Part shown: positions 7,057 to 15,956 of the stretch, piece after piece
Layout: each line of letters begins with the position of its first letter
How positions within the stretch are numbered: the first letter of the stretch is position 1
NCBI RefSeq assembly: GCF_014203735.1
Contig: NZ_JACHJQ010000005.1
Location: 656,869 to 720,868 of the forward strand
Reading direction: 5' to 3'
DNA from: Actinophytocola algeriensis
Lineage (GTDB): Bacteria; Actinomycetota; Actinomycetes; Mycobacteriales; Pseudonocardiaceae
Length of the DNA stretch: 64,000 nucleotides
Notes under the pieces: generated by a model
Databases searched by the model: none
What the model saw: only the letters and a program-made list of their open reading frames with translations
What the model was told of the DNA's origin: nothing
Made by a program: the position numbers and the translations under genes

Positions 7057-8048
7057 GTGCGCTCCCTCGGCCAGTCCCAGCGCACGCAGAACGTGCCCGG
7101 ACCGAAGTCGAGCGCGACCGCGTGTGCCTGGCCGTTGGGTGTGACCTCGACCTTGCGCCGCGTCGTGGTCTGCTCCTCCGGGTTGACCGTGTACAGCTCG
7201 CAGTACGCCGGCAGGGCGTCCGGGTCGAACTGCATCTCGAGCACGAACTCACGCACCGGCGTCGTGAACCGCCTGCAGTAGCTGTCGTCACCGCGTGAGT
7301 AGGGCGGGCCGGGGTGGTTGAGCGCGTACTCGACGATCGCCGTCTCGCCGCGGGCCAGGGGTGCGTCGAGCAGGATCTCGGCCGCGATGAGGCCGGCGTC
7401 CTCGTCCCGGGCGACCCGGCCGATCTGGCACGACTGGCCTGCCACGACGTCCGGGAACGGCCTGCCGATCCGTTCGAGGTCGTACACCATGACGGTCCGG
7501 TCGACGCCGTCGCGCTCGGCACGCAGCACCTGCCGCACCGCGATCCGCTTCTCGCCCCAGTCGGCCGCGACGTCCATGCGGTCGTGCTGCGAGAGCTTCG
7601 TCAGCGCCGTCTCCGTGGTGAAGTCGATGCGCTTGAGCAGCTTCGACAGCGCCTCACTGCCCGGGAACAGCGACGGGATCGGTACCCGCGACGACTCCCG
7701 CTGCACACGGCCGCGCGGGCGCGGTGGCCCGAGCAGGGCGATCAGTGAGCCCGGTGCGACACCCAGCACGGACTCGAGATGCCCGAGCGCCGCCAGCGAC
7801 TCGGCTCGTTCCGGTCTGCGCCGCCCCGACTGCCAGTAGCTCAGCGCCGTCACGCTGACCGACACGCCACGGGCGCGTAACCGGTACTGGATGCGATCGA
7901 GGCTGAGCCCACTGGCCTGGATGGCGGTGCGCAGCGCGGTCGGAAAAGCATCGGCCGCGAGGCTGTCCACCGGGTGGGGGAGCGCACGCCTGATCTCGCC
8001 GGTTCGGTGCAGCTCTCGAACTGGTTCGCGGGTCGCGCCGCCACCCAT
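7053..8048 (-). CDS. XRE-family transcriptional regulator
   Basis: The 331-residue product has an N-terminal helix-turn-helix at about 34-95 ([12 protein letters not shown] and [10 protein letters not shown]). About 200 residues follow with no domain I recognise. AGGAG lies 8 bp before the ATG at 8046-8048. It is transcribed with the downstream SUKH gene (4-bp overlap), so the two products probably act together. Two near-identical 13-bp repeats upstream could be its operator. The target genes are unknown. Confidence 0.8.
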   Translation of the reverse strand: MGGGATREPVRELHRTGEIRRALPHPVDSLAADAFPTALRTAIQASGLSLDRIQYRLRARGVSVSVTALSYWQSGRRRPERAESLAALGHLESVLGVAPGSLIALLGPPRPRGRVQRESSRVPIPSLFPGSEALSKLLKRIDFTTETALTKLSQHDRMDVAADWGEKRIAVRQVLRAERDGVDRTVMVYDLERIGRPFPDVVAGQSCQIGRVARDEDAGLIAAEILLDAPLARGETAIVEYALNHPGPPYSRGDDSYCRRFTTPVREFVLEMQFDPDALPAYCELYTVNPEEQTTTRRKVEVTPNGQAHAVALDFGPGTFCVRWDWPRERT

Positions 8049-8091
8049 CGTGGTCTCCTCGCGTTCTCCCCAGTTGTCCCTACCTACCACC

Positions 8092-8139
8092 TGGTAACCA
8101 ACACCCTACGACGTACCGGCTGGCCGTGGTAGCCAACAC
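8092..8139. promoter_or_regulatory. Paired 13-bp direct repeats, candidate operator
   Basis: TGGTAACCAACAC (8092-8104) recurs as TGGTAGCCAACAC (8127-8139), with starts 35 bp apart. They lie in the divergent gap between the XRE gene and aspS. They could bind the XRE regulator for autocontrol. This is inference only. Confidence 0.4.
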
Positions 8140-8266
8140 GTTAAATCCACGCGTGACCGTTTCGGTGCTCACGGTGATCGTAGCGCCGGAAACCTGCTGG
8201 ACGGAACAGTGCCGCCGTTGGCTAGCCTCTATCAGCACATCATCCCTCGACAGGAGAGAGCACGCC

Positions 8267-10057
8267 GTGATCCGCACGCACGAGGCCGGGACGCTTCGCG
8301 CCGAACACGCCGGACAGTCCGTCACGCTGAGCGGCTGGGTTGCCCGCCGGCGCGATCACGGTGGGGTCATCTTCGTCGATCTGCGTGACGCGTCCGGCGT
8401 CGCGCAGGTGGTGTTCCGCGAAGGTGAGATGGCCGAGCGCGCGCACGGCCTGCGCGCCGAGTACTGCATCAAGGTCGTCGGCGAGGTGGCCAAGCGGCCC
8501 CAGGGCAACGAGAACCCCGAGATCGCCACCGGCGAGGTCGAGGTCCTGGTCACGGAGCTGACCGTGCTCAGCGAGGCCGCGCCGCTGCCGTTCCAGCTCG
8601 ACGAGCACCTCACCGTCGGCGAGGACGTCCGCCTCCGCCACCGCTACCTCGACCTGCGCCGCGGCGGCCCCGCGCGGGCCATGCGCATGCGCAGCGAGGC
8701 CAACCGCATCGCCAGGGACGTCCTCCACGCCGAGAAGTTCGTGGAGGTCGAGACCCCGACGCTGACCCGCTCCACCCCGGAAGGCGCCCGCGACTTCCTG
8801 GTGCCCGCCCGCCTGCAGCCCGGCTCCTGGTACGCGCTGCCGCAGTCGCCGCAGCTGTTCAAGCAGCTGCTGATGGTCGGTGGCCTGGAGCGGTACTACC
8901 AGATCGCCCGCTGCTACCGGGACGAGGACTTCCGCGCCGACCGCCAGCCGGAGTTCACCCAGCTCGACATCGAGATGAGCTTCGTCGAGCAGGACGACGT
9001 GATCGCGCTGGGCGAGAAGGTCATCGCGGCGCTGTGGAAGGAGCTGGCCGACCACGAGATCCAGCTGCCGATCCAGCGGATGACCTACGCCGACGCGATG
9101 GCCCGCTACGGCACCGACAAGCCGGACCTGCGCTTCGGCCTCGAGCTGACCGAGCTGACCGAGTACTTCGCCGACACGCCGTTCCGCGTGTTCAAGGCCC
9201 CGTACGTCGGCGCGGTCGTCATGCCGGGCGGCGCCGACCAGCCGCGCCGCCAGCTGGACGCGTGGCAGGAATGGGCCAAGCAGCGCGGCGCGAAGGGCCT
9301 CGCCTACGTCCTCGTCGGCGCCGACGGCACGCTCGGCGGCCCGGTCGCCAAGAACCTGTCCGAGGCCGAGCGCGAGGGGCTCGCCAAGGCCACCGGAGCC
9401 AACCCCGGCGACTGCGTCTTCTTCGCCGCCAACACCCCCTCCGAGGCCCGTGCGCTGCTCGGCGCCGCCCGCGTCGAGATCGGCCACCGGCTCGGGCTGA
9501 TCGACGAGTCGGCGTGGTCGTTCGTGTGGGTCGTCGACGCGCCGCTGTTCGAGGAGGCCGAGGCCGCCCGCAGCTCAGGTGACGTCGCGGTCGGCGGTGG
9601 CCGCTGGACCGCCGTCCACCACGCGTTCACCTCGCCGACCCCCGACTGGATCGACCGGTTCGAGGAGGACCCTGGCAACGCGCTGGCCTACGCCTACGAC
9701 ATCGTCTGCAACGGCAACGAGATCGGCGGCGGGTCGATCCGTATCCACTCCGTCGACGTGCAGAAGCGGGTCTTCGAGGTCATGGGCATCTCCGAGGCGG
9801 AGGCCGAGGAGAAGTTCGGCTTCCTGCTGGAGGCGTTCAAGTTCGGCCCGCCCCCGCACGGCGGCATCGCCATCGGCTGGGACCGCACGGTCATGCTCCT
9901 GGCGGGCGAGCCGTCGATCCGCGACGTCATCGCCTTCCCGAAGACCGGCGGCGGCTACGACCCGCTGACGGCCGCGCCCGCGCCGATCACGCCGGAACAG
10001 CGCAAGGAGGCCGGTGTGGACGTCAAGCCGCAGCAGCCCAAGGCCGACAAGGCGTAA
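8267..10057 (+). CDS. aspS: Aspartate--tRNA ligase
   Basis: This class II aminoacyl-tRNA synthetase of 596 residues charges tRNA-Asp. It may also charge tRNA-Asn where the GatCAB route is used. An N-terminal OB-fold anticodon domain ([20 protein letters not shown]) is followed by the bacterial-type catalytic core. Motif 2 is [14 protein letters not shown], and motif 3 is [16 protein letters not shown]-type insertion lies between them. The GTG at 8267 follows AGGAG (8252-8256) and matches the conserved N-terminus MIRTHEAG. It is followed after 3 bp by a DUF389 membrane gene. Confidence 0.97.
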   Translation: MIRTHEAGTLRAEHAGQSVTLSGWVARRRDHGGVIFVDLRDASGVAQVVFREGEMAERAHGLRAEYCIKVVGEVAKRPQGNENPEIATGEVEVLVTELTVLSEAAPLPFQLDEHLTVGEDVRLRHRYLDLRRGGPARAMRMRSEANRIARDVLHAEKFVEVETPTLTRSTPEGARDFLVPARLQPGSWYALPQSPQLFKQLLMVGGLERYYQIARCYRDEDFRADRQPEFTQLDIEMSFVEQDDVIALGEKVIAALWKELADHEIQLPIQRMTYADAMARYGTDKPDLRFGLELTELTEYFADTPFRVFKAPYVGAVVMPGGADQPRRQLDAWQEWAKQRGAKGLAYVLVGADGTLGGPVAKNLSEAEREGLAKATGANPGDCVFFAANTPSEARALLGAARVEIGHRLGLIDESAWSFVWVVDAPLFEEAEAARSSGDVAVGGGRWTAVHHAFTSPTPDWIDRFEEDPGNALAYAYDIVCNGNEIGGGSIRIHSVDVQKRVFEVMGISEAEAEEKFGFLLEAFKFGPPPHGGIAIGWDRTVMLLAGEPSIRDVIAFPKTGGGYDPLTAAPAPITPEQRKEAGVDVKPQQPKADKA

Positions 10058-10060
10058 CGC

Positions 10061-11002
10061 GTGCTGCACCTGCGGGTGGTCAGCCCGCCGGAGCACACCG
10101 AAGCGGTGGTCGCCGAGCTGCGGGAGCACCCGGGCGTGGCGCACGTGGTGTTCCTGCCTGGCGCCGCCATCCAGCCCGCGGGCGACGTGGTCGAGGCCGA
10201 CGTCGCCCGCGAGGCGGCCGACGAGCTGATCTCGGTGCTGTGCTCGCTCGGGCTCGACCACACCGGCGCCATCACGCTCGAGCAGATCGACACGGCGCTG
10301 TCCGACGCCGCCGACCGGGCGGAGGAGTCGGCGCCGGGTGACGGCGCCGACGCCGTGGTGTGGGAGGAACTGCTCGCGCGGACCGGCGAGGAGTCGCGGT
10401 TCAACGCCACCTTCATGGCGTTCCTGGCGATCGCGTGCCTGCTCGCGGCCGTCGGCGTGATCACCGACTCGCCGGTGACGCTCGTCGGCGCGATGGTCGT
10501 CGGGCCGGAGTTCGGGCCGCTGGCCGCGATCGCGGTCGGGCTGGTGCGCCGGCGCTGGGACCTCGTGCGCAGGGCGTCGCTGGCGATCGCGATCGCGTTC
10601 CCGCTCGCCATGCTGATCACCGCGGGCGGCACGGCGCTGGGCAGCGCGGCCGGGTTGTTCGACGCGTCCGCGTTGCGCGGCGAGCACGAGGTGGACTTCG
10701 TGTTCGACGTCGGCCCGTGGTCGCTGATCGTGGCGCTGCTCGCCGGGGCGGCCGGGATGCTGTCGATGACGTCGGCCAAGTCCGCGGCGCTCGTCGGCGT
10801 GTTCATCTCGGTCACCACCGTGCCGGCGGCAGGCTACGCGAGCATCGCCGCGATCCTCGGCGAATGGTCCCGGGCCGTCGAGTCGCTCGCGCAGCTGGTC
10901 ATCAACCTCGTCGGCATCGTCCTCGCCGCTGCTGTCGTGCTCCTGCTGCGCCGCGCCACGTGGACCACGACGGACTCGGGCCGTCCACTCTCAAACGGCT
11001 GA
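10061..11002 (+). CDS. DUF389 integral membrane protein
   Basis: The 313-residue protein has an ACT-like soluble N-terminus (about 1-105, opening LHLRVVSPPEHTEAVV) and five or six membrane helices. It also has the family signature SPVTLVGAMVVGPEFGPLAAIAVGLV at about 143-168. DUF389 proteins have no established biochemical role. It starts 3 bp after aspS, so it is probably co-transcribed, although a functional link with translation is unlikely to follow from position alone. Confidence 0.88.
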   Translation: MLHLRVVSPPEHTEAVVAELREHPGVAHVVFLPGAAIQPAGDVVEADVAREAADELISVLCSLGLDHTGAITLEQIDTALSDAADRAEESAPGDGADAVVWEELLARTGEESRFNATFMAFLAIACLLAAVGVITDSPVTLVGAMVVGPEFGPLAAIAVGLVRRRWDLVRRASLAIAIAFPLAMLITAGGTALGSAAGLFDASALRGEHEVDFVFDVGPWSLIVALLAGAAGMLSMTSAKSAALVGVFISVTTVPAAGYASIAAILGEWSRAVESLAQLVINLVGIVLAAAVVLLLRRATWTTTDSGRPLSNG

Positions 11003-11134
11003 GCCCCACCTTCCCGCCCAGTCGCAACAGTCCTGACACGAAGCTGTTTTCGTTATTTATCCGAAGAACAATGGCTACTTGATCGATGGACATGACTACG
11101 GTCGGTGGTACGAGCGGGAGTAGGGTCTGAGGAG

Positions 11135-12340
11135 ATGAGTGTGGAAACCGCCGCCGACCCACCGACACTTGGTGGCGAAGCGGACCCCGAAGTACTGGCG
11201 ACCGTGGTTGCGGCCGAATCGGTGCTCAGCAGACGGTTCGGCGCCCGGATCCGGTTGACCGAGCCGGAGGATCTCGGTGGCTCCACGCGTTCCTGCGTGG
11301 TGCGGGTGCGGGTGGCGGAGAGCCCGTTCTCCCTGCCGAGAACACTCGTGCTCAAGCGCTACCTCGCGCCGCTCGACGAGCACTGCGACAGCTTCGTGCG
11401 GGAGGCGGCGAGTTACCAGCTGTTCACCGCGCTCGCGTCCGAGGACCGGATGTGCCCTGAGCTGTTCGCGCATGATCCCGTCAGCAGGTTGCTGGTGCTG
11501 GAGGACCTCGGCCGCGCGCCGACCCTCGCGGACAAGCTCCTCGGTGACGACGCACGCGGTGCGGAACGCGCGCTGCTGTCGTACTCGCGGTCGCTCGGCA
11601 GGCTGCACGCGACCACCGCGGGCCGCGAGGCCGACTTCGACGCGCTGCAGCGGCGCCTGACGGTCCCGGACTTCAAGGACCCGCTCTCCATCGACGGCGC
11701 CGCCGCGTTGAACGACCTGCCGGACCTGCTGGCGGAGGAACTGGGCGTCACCACGTCCGTCGCCGTGCTCGAGTGCGCGGAACGCAGTCGCAAGCTGCTC
11801 GAAACGGGCAGGCACCGCGCGTTCAGCCCGTCGGACTCCTGTCCTGACAACAACCTGAGCACCAGCCGTGGCGTGCGCTTCCTCGACCTCGAGGGCGGCT
11901 GCGTGCGCAACGCGATCTTCGACGCGGCCTACCTCCGGGTGCCGTTCCCGTCGTGCTGGTGCCCGTTCGCGCTGCCCAACGGCATGACCGACGCGATGCT
12001 CGCGGGCTGGCGCGCCGAGGTCCGGGTCGTGTGGCCCGACCTGGACGACGACTCCGTGCTGCTGCCCGCGTTGCTCGACGCGCAGCTGTTCTGGGTGTGG
12101 CTGACCACGTGGCAGTTCTTCTCGCAGCCCCACGCCGCGCAGACGCACTCGACGCTGCCCGTGGACACCCCGCCGGAGACCCACGTGCTGACCGACCGCT
12201 GGCGCCGTCTCGCCGACGACGCGCTGCTGGCCGGTTCGGACGCGGTGGCCGAACACGCGGCCGCGGTCGGTGACCGGCTGCGCAAGCGGTGGTTCGACGA
12301 CGACCCGATCCTGGCCGTGTACCCGGCTTTCCGCCGCTGA
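11135..12340 (+). CDS. APH-like phosphotransferase family protein
   Basis: The 401-residue protein has the aminoglycoside-phosphotransferase/choline-kinase fold. An N-lobe lysine lies in TLVLKRY, the hinge is RLLVLEDLG, and the catalytic loop is SPSDSCPDNN followed by FLDLEGG. In the catalytic loop the usual H-x-D reads P-S-D, although the Asp and the Asn five residues later are kept. This suggests a divergent small-molecule kinase subfamily. The substrate is unknown, and resistance function cannot be claimed. The ATG at 11135 fits a leaderless message from TAGGGT (11121-11126). GTG 11141 is an alternative with TGAGGAG upstream. Confidence 0.75.
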   Translation: MSVETAADPPTLGGEADPEVLATVVAAESVLSRRFGARIRLTEPEDLGGSTRSCVVRVRVAESPFSLPRTLVLKRYLAPLDEHCDSFVREAASYQLFTALASEDRMCPELFAHDPVSRLLVLEDLGRAPTLADKLLGDDARGAERALLSYSRSLGRLHATTAGREADFDALQRRLTVPDFKDPLSIDGAAALNDLPDLLAEELGVTTSVAVLECAERSRKLLETGRHRAFSPSDSCPDNNLSTSRGVRFLDLEGGCVRNAIFDAAYLRVPFPSCWCPFALPNGMTDAMLAGWRAEVRVVWPDLDDDSVLLPALLDAQLFWVWLTTWQFFSQPHAAQTHSTLPVDTPPETHVLTDRWRRLADDALLAGSDAVAEHAAAVGDRLRKRWFDDDPILAVYPAFRR

Positions 12341-12398
12341 CGGACGAGCGGAGCGAGCGGATCACGGTTGTGTCGGTGGTCCGCGTTACCGTGCGCGC

Positions 12399-12860
12399 AT
12401 GGGATTCTCCGAGCGGTACCTCCGCCCAGCGGGTGTCGCGCCGGCAGGGGACTGGCGCGTCAAGCAGTACCAGGTGACGGTCACCGAACAGCCGATCGAG
12501 GGCGCCGTGGTGGTTGCGGCCGAGGCGTACCTGCCGAAGCTGATGCCTGCCTCGGCGGCGACCGACGCCACGCCGAGGGTGGCGTTCTCCGTGCTGCACA
12601 AGGGAGTCGACGCGGTCTGGCTCATGGCGTACGCGTGGGTGCACGGCGAGATCGTGCACAGCCGCGGTGCCAGTGCCGGACTGGACGCGCCGACGTCGTT
12701 CACGCCGCTGACCGAACCGCTGATCGGCTGCGTGTGGGAGCTGCCCGCCCTCGTACACGAGCGGTCGTCGTGGGTACGCCACGGTTTACAGCCGGAGCAC
12801 GCCGCCGTCGACGCCTACCTGGCGGACGTCCTACCCGAGGGTCCCGTCGGCGGGCCGTGA
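12399..12860 (+). CDS. Hypothetical protein
   Basis: I do not recognise this 153-residue soluble protein. It starts at ATG 12399, opens MGFSERYLRPAG, and has no signal peptide or membrane segment. It shows alternating beta-strand and helix character with conserved-looking aromatic residues (VWLMAYAWVHGEIVH). Codon use matches neighbours, so it is likely real. A GTTACC box about 8 bp upstream could give a leaderless transcript. It lies between the phosphotransferase and a methyltransferase fragment. Confidence 0.65.
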   Translation: MGFSERYLRPAGVAPAGDWRVKQYQVTVTEQPIEGAVVVAAEAYLPKLMPASAATDATPRVAFSVLHKGVDAVWLMAYAWVHGEIVHSRGASAGLDAPTSFTPLTEPLIGCVWELPALVHERSSWVRHGLQPEHAAVDAYLADVLPEGPVGGP

Positions 12861-12914
12861 TCTGCGGGGCACCGCACCCGGACGTACGTTGGGAACACGG
12901 TGAAGGGAGACGCG

Positions 12915-13409
12915 ATGACCGAGCGGACTGTGGACGCACCGGCGATCGTGTCGGCGTACGACTGGGGTGCGCTCGGCCACGTCGTGGACGTGGGCGGCGG
13001 GGACGGGACGTTGCTGATCGCGCTGCTGAACGAGTACCCGGCGCTGAGCGGCACGGTGGTCGACCTGCCGGCCACGGCGGAGGTCGCGCGGAAGATGTTC
13101 GAGGCGGCCGGGTTGTCGGACCGCGCGAAGGCGGTGGCCGGCGACTTCCTCAGCGAACTGCCGGACGGCGCGGAGGGCTACCTCCTGTCCTCGGTCCTCC
13201 ACGAGTGGGGCGACGACGACGCGTGCGCGATCCTCCGCAACTGCGCGCGAGCCGCAGGGGAGGACGGGGCGGTCTTCGTGATCGAACCCGACGGTGCCGG
13301 GGGCCGCGGTGTTCCCGAGCTGACCGCCTGCGCCGAGAGTGCGGGGCTCGTCGTCGCGGCGGTGCACACCGCCGGCACGATGGCGATCGTCGAACTGGCG
13401 GCGCGCTGA
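12915..13409 (+). pseudogene. Truncated O-methyltransferase (COMT type)
   Basis: The 164 residues match only the AdoMet-binding half of plant-type O-methyltransferases. Motif I is VVDVGGGDGTLL, followed by DLPATAEVARKMFEAAGL and the SSVLHEWGDDDACAIL block. The N-terminal dimerisation domain (about 150 residues) is missing. The text jumps from VFVIEPD to GVPELTACAESAGL, losing about 50 residues that contain substrate contacts. It has a good ribosome site (AAGGGAG) before ATG 12915, so it may still be translated. I judge it a relic or a stand-alone fragment. Confidence 0.6.
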
Positions 13410-13410
13410 C

Positions 13411-13983
13411 TCAGGTCTTCTGCGTGAACCGCACGTCCTCCGGCGCGAGGTCGCGCAGGTACCGCAGCGCGTCGTCGAGCACGCGTGCCTTCTGCTCCGC
13501 GACGGCGAGCGGTGACCCGAACGTGCGCGTGAGCCGCCGTGCCCGCCTGGCGAGGCGCGGATCGGCGGCGAGCGCGGCACTCGCCTCGTCGGTCAGGTCG
13601 AACGACAGGTAGCGGGCGGTGACGCCGCGGCGGCCGTGCCACAGGTGCAGGGTCACGACCGTGACCTCCGGCCAGTCCAGGCGCACGGACCGCGGCGAGA
13701 AGAACCCGCCCGTCCGCACCCAGACGTGCTCGCCGTCCGCCGCGAGCAGTGGGCCGAACGAGACCTGCGCGCGGACGAGCAGCAGCTCCAGCACCACCCC
13801 GGCGAGGCACAGCGACCCGATCACGAGCCACACCACCGACCAGGTGGTGGCGACCCCGAGCGCGGCGACCGCCGTCGTCCCGACGAAGATCGCGACCGTC
13901 GGGCCGTGCTCGCGCACCGCGTGCCGCGACTCCGCGGGCACGACCAGCTTCACGTCGTCGGGGATGCGGGCGGCTCGTTGCAC
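13411..13983 (-). CDS. Small membrane protein with two TM helices
   Basis: From GTG 13983 the product has 190 residues. A short cytosolic N-terminus is followed by two adjacent hydrophobic helices (TVAIFVGTTAVAALGVATTWSV and a second ending LELLLV). A soluble C-terminal domain with a PH-like strand pattern follows. No family was confidently recognised and no enzymatic motif is visible. A GGATACCC box lies just upstream, suggesting a leaderless start. It is divergent from the SGNH hydrolase gene. Confidence 0.65.
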   Translation of the reverse strand: MQRAARIPDDVKLVVPAESRHAVREHGPTVAIFVGTTAVAALGVATTWSVVWLVIGSLCLAGVVLELLLVRAQVSFGPLLAADGEHVWVRTGGFFSPRSVRLDWPEVTVVTLHLWHGRRGVTARYLSFDLTDEASAALAADPRLARRARRLTRTFGSPLAVAEQKARVLDDALRYLRDLAPEDVRFTQKT

Positions 13984-14047
13984 GTCGGCGAGGGTATCCG
14001 GCGGCGATACGCTGGTGGCGCGGACGTCGTGAGGGAGAGGTGAGCGG

Positions 14048-14818
14048 GTGTACGAGCGGTACGTGGCGATCGGGGACAGCCAGACGGAAGGTCTCGGCGA
14101 CGGCGACGACACCACGGGCCTGCGCGGCTTCGCGGACCGGCTCGCCGCCCGCCTCGCCGAGGAGAACCCGGACCTGCGCTACGCGAACCTGGCGGTGCGC
14201 GGCAAGCTCGCGGGCGAGGTCCACGCCGAACAGCTCGCGACCGCGCTCGAGCTGCGGCCCGACCTCGCGACCGTCGTCGCCGGGCTGAACGACGTGCTGC
14301 GCCCCAAGTGCGACGTGGACCTGGTCGCCGGGCACATGGAGGCGATGTTCTCGTCGCTGCGGGCCGCGGGCGCCACCGTCGGCACGGTCACCTTCCCCAA
14401 CGTCGCGAGGATCGCGCCGCTGGCCAAGCCGCTGCTGCCGCGCGTGCTCGCGTTGAACGCCCGGATCCGGGAAGCCGCCGCCCGCCACGGCGTGAAGGTC
14501 GTCGAGACGTTCGCGGTGGACGTCACCACCGACGCCCGCATCTGGTCGCCGGACCGCCTGCACGCGAGCCCCGAGGGCCACCAGCGCATCGCCGACTCGA
14601 TGGCCCACGCGCTGGAGCTCCCCGGCGCCGACGACTCCTGGACCCTCCCGCTCCCGGTACTGCCGCGGCCGGACCGCCTGACCGTGATCCGCACGGAACT
14701 GCGGTGGCTGAGCGGGTTCCTCGGCCCGTGGCTCGGCCGCCGCCTCCGCGGTATCTCCTCGGGCACCGGCCGGGTGGCGAAACGTCCGGACCTGACCCCG
14801 TTCCGCCAGGACGGCTGA
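14048..14818 (+). CDS. SGNH/GDSL-family hydrolase
   Basis: The 256-residue esterase/lipase-like enzyme shows all four SGNH blocks: GDSQTEG near residue 9 (catalytic Ser), the glycine in AVRGK, GLNDVL (block III Asn), and DRLHASPEGH (catalytic Asp/His). There is no signal peptide, so it should act in the cytosol. A GAGAGG ribosome site precedes the GTG start. The C-terminal 50 residues form an arginine-rich tail. Its stop abuts that of the convergent ankyrin-repeat gene. The substrate is unknown. Confidence 0.87.
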   Translation: MYERYVAIGDSQTEGLGDGDDTTGLRGFADRLAARLAEENPDLRYANLAVRGKLAGEVHAEQLATALELRPDLATVVAGLNDVLRPKCDVDLVAGHMEAMFSSLRAAGATVGTVTFPNVARIAPLAKPLLPRVLALNARIREAAARHGVKVVETFAVDVTTDARIWSPDRLHASPEGHQRIADSMAHALELPGADDSWTLPLPVLPRPDRLTVIRTELRWLSGFLGPWLGRRLRGISSGTGRVAKRPDLTPFRQDG

Positions 14819-15922
14819 TCAGACGAGCAGGTCCCGCGCCGCCGCCTGCCCGTTGTGCTCCGCCCACCCCGCTGGCGTGGCCCCGTACACCTCGTCCTGG
14901 ATCGTCGTATCCGCGCCCGCCGCAAGCAGCACCTCGATCACCTCGACGTGACCGGACTCGGCGGCGTGGTGCAGCGCGGTCGTACCCACCCCGTGCCGCG
15001 GCCCGCCGAACGTCCCGCGCACGTCCACCCCGGCGCCCAGCTCCAGCAGCCGCCGCACCGCGGCGACCCGGCCCTTCGCCGCCGCCCAGATCAGCGGCGT
15101 CCCCCGGTACACGTCCGCGTCCAGCGCGGCCCCGCGCTCGGCGAGCCACGTGATCGCCTCGACCGCGTCGCACCGCGCGGCCCAGCTCACTGCCTCGTCG
15201 CGGATCTCGGTGAGCGAGTCCGACGGCCGCCACACCGGGAAACCGCTGTGCGGGCGGTAGAAACCGCGGCCCGACCCCGGCACCGAGGACTCGAGCAACG
15301 CGACGTCGTCCAGCCCGGCCGCCGTCCGCAGGTTGTGCGGCACCACCTCGACCGCCGCCAGCACCCGCGCGACCTCCACGTGCCCCCAGAACAACGCCGC
15401 GGCCAGCGGGGTCCCGCCGTCGCCGCGCGCGGACAGCGCCGTGGGTGCCCCGGCGTCGAGCAGCACCCGCGCCATCAGCGGCAGGTTCGCGTACCCCGCC
15501 TGGTGCAACGCGGTCCAGCCGTGGACGTTCGCGTGCGCCACGTAGGCGCCCCGCGCCAGCAGCACCGTGACGAGGCGCTCGTCGCGTGTCGCCGCCGCGA
15601 GCCCCAGCAGGTCGTTGCCGCCCGTCCCCACCACGTCCACCGCGCCGGGGAACCGGTTGGTCAGTGCCGCGAGCCCGTCCACGTCACGTGCCTCGACCAG
15701 CCGGTAGGCCGCCGCGAACGCGGACGGCTGCAGGAACGACTCCCAGTCGTCGAAGCCGTGCCCGCGCGCGAGCACCAGCCGCGCCCCGTCCGGTGTGTGC
15801 GGGGCCGACCAGCGGGCGAACTCCGCGACCACAGAGGGTGTGCCGTCCAGTGCCGAGGCCAGCAGGCCGTCGGCGCGCTCGGCAAGGTAGTCGGGATCGT
15901 CGCGGAACACGTGCCAGGTCAC
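14819..15922 (-). CDS. Ankyrin-repeat protein
   Basis: The 367-residue protein has five or more ankyrin-like repeats spread from about residue 85 to the end. Examples are GWTALHQAGYANLPLMARVLLDAG, GTPLIWAAAKGRVAAVRRLLELGA and GTTALHHAAESGHVEVIEVLLAAGA. The first 80 residues (DDPDYLAERADGLLASALDG and DDWESFL) are the cap found in bacterial relatives. Ankyrin arrays mediate protein-protein contacts, and the partner is unknown. GTG 15922 was chosen because a TACGAT box lies about 8 bp upstream and only 34 bp separate it from rarA, which points the other way. Confidence 0.85.
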   Translation of the reverse strand: MTWHVFRDDPDYLAERADGLLASALDGTPSVVAEFARWSAPHTPDGARLVLARGHGFDDWESFLQPSAFAAAYRLVEARDVDGLAALTNRFPGAVDVVGTGGNDLLGLAAATRDERLVTVLLARGAYVAHANVHGWTALHQAGYANLPLMARVLLDAGAPTALSARGDGGTPLAAALFWGHVEVARVLAAVEVVPHNLRTAAGLDDVALLESSVPGSGRGFYRPHSGFPVWRPSDSLTEIRDEAVSWAARCDAVEAITWLAERGAALDADVYRGTPLIWAAAKGRVAAVRRLLELGAGVDVRGTFGGPRHGVGTTALHHAAESGHVEVIEVLLAAGADTTIQDEVYGATPAGWAEHNGQAAARDLLV

Positions 15923-15956
15923 CGGCGAATCGTAGGCCCCGGGTAGCGTCGCAGGC

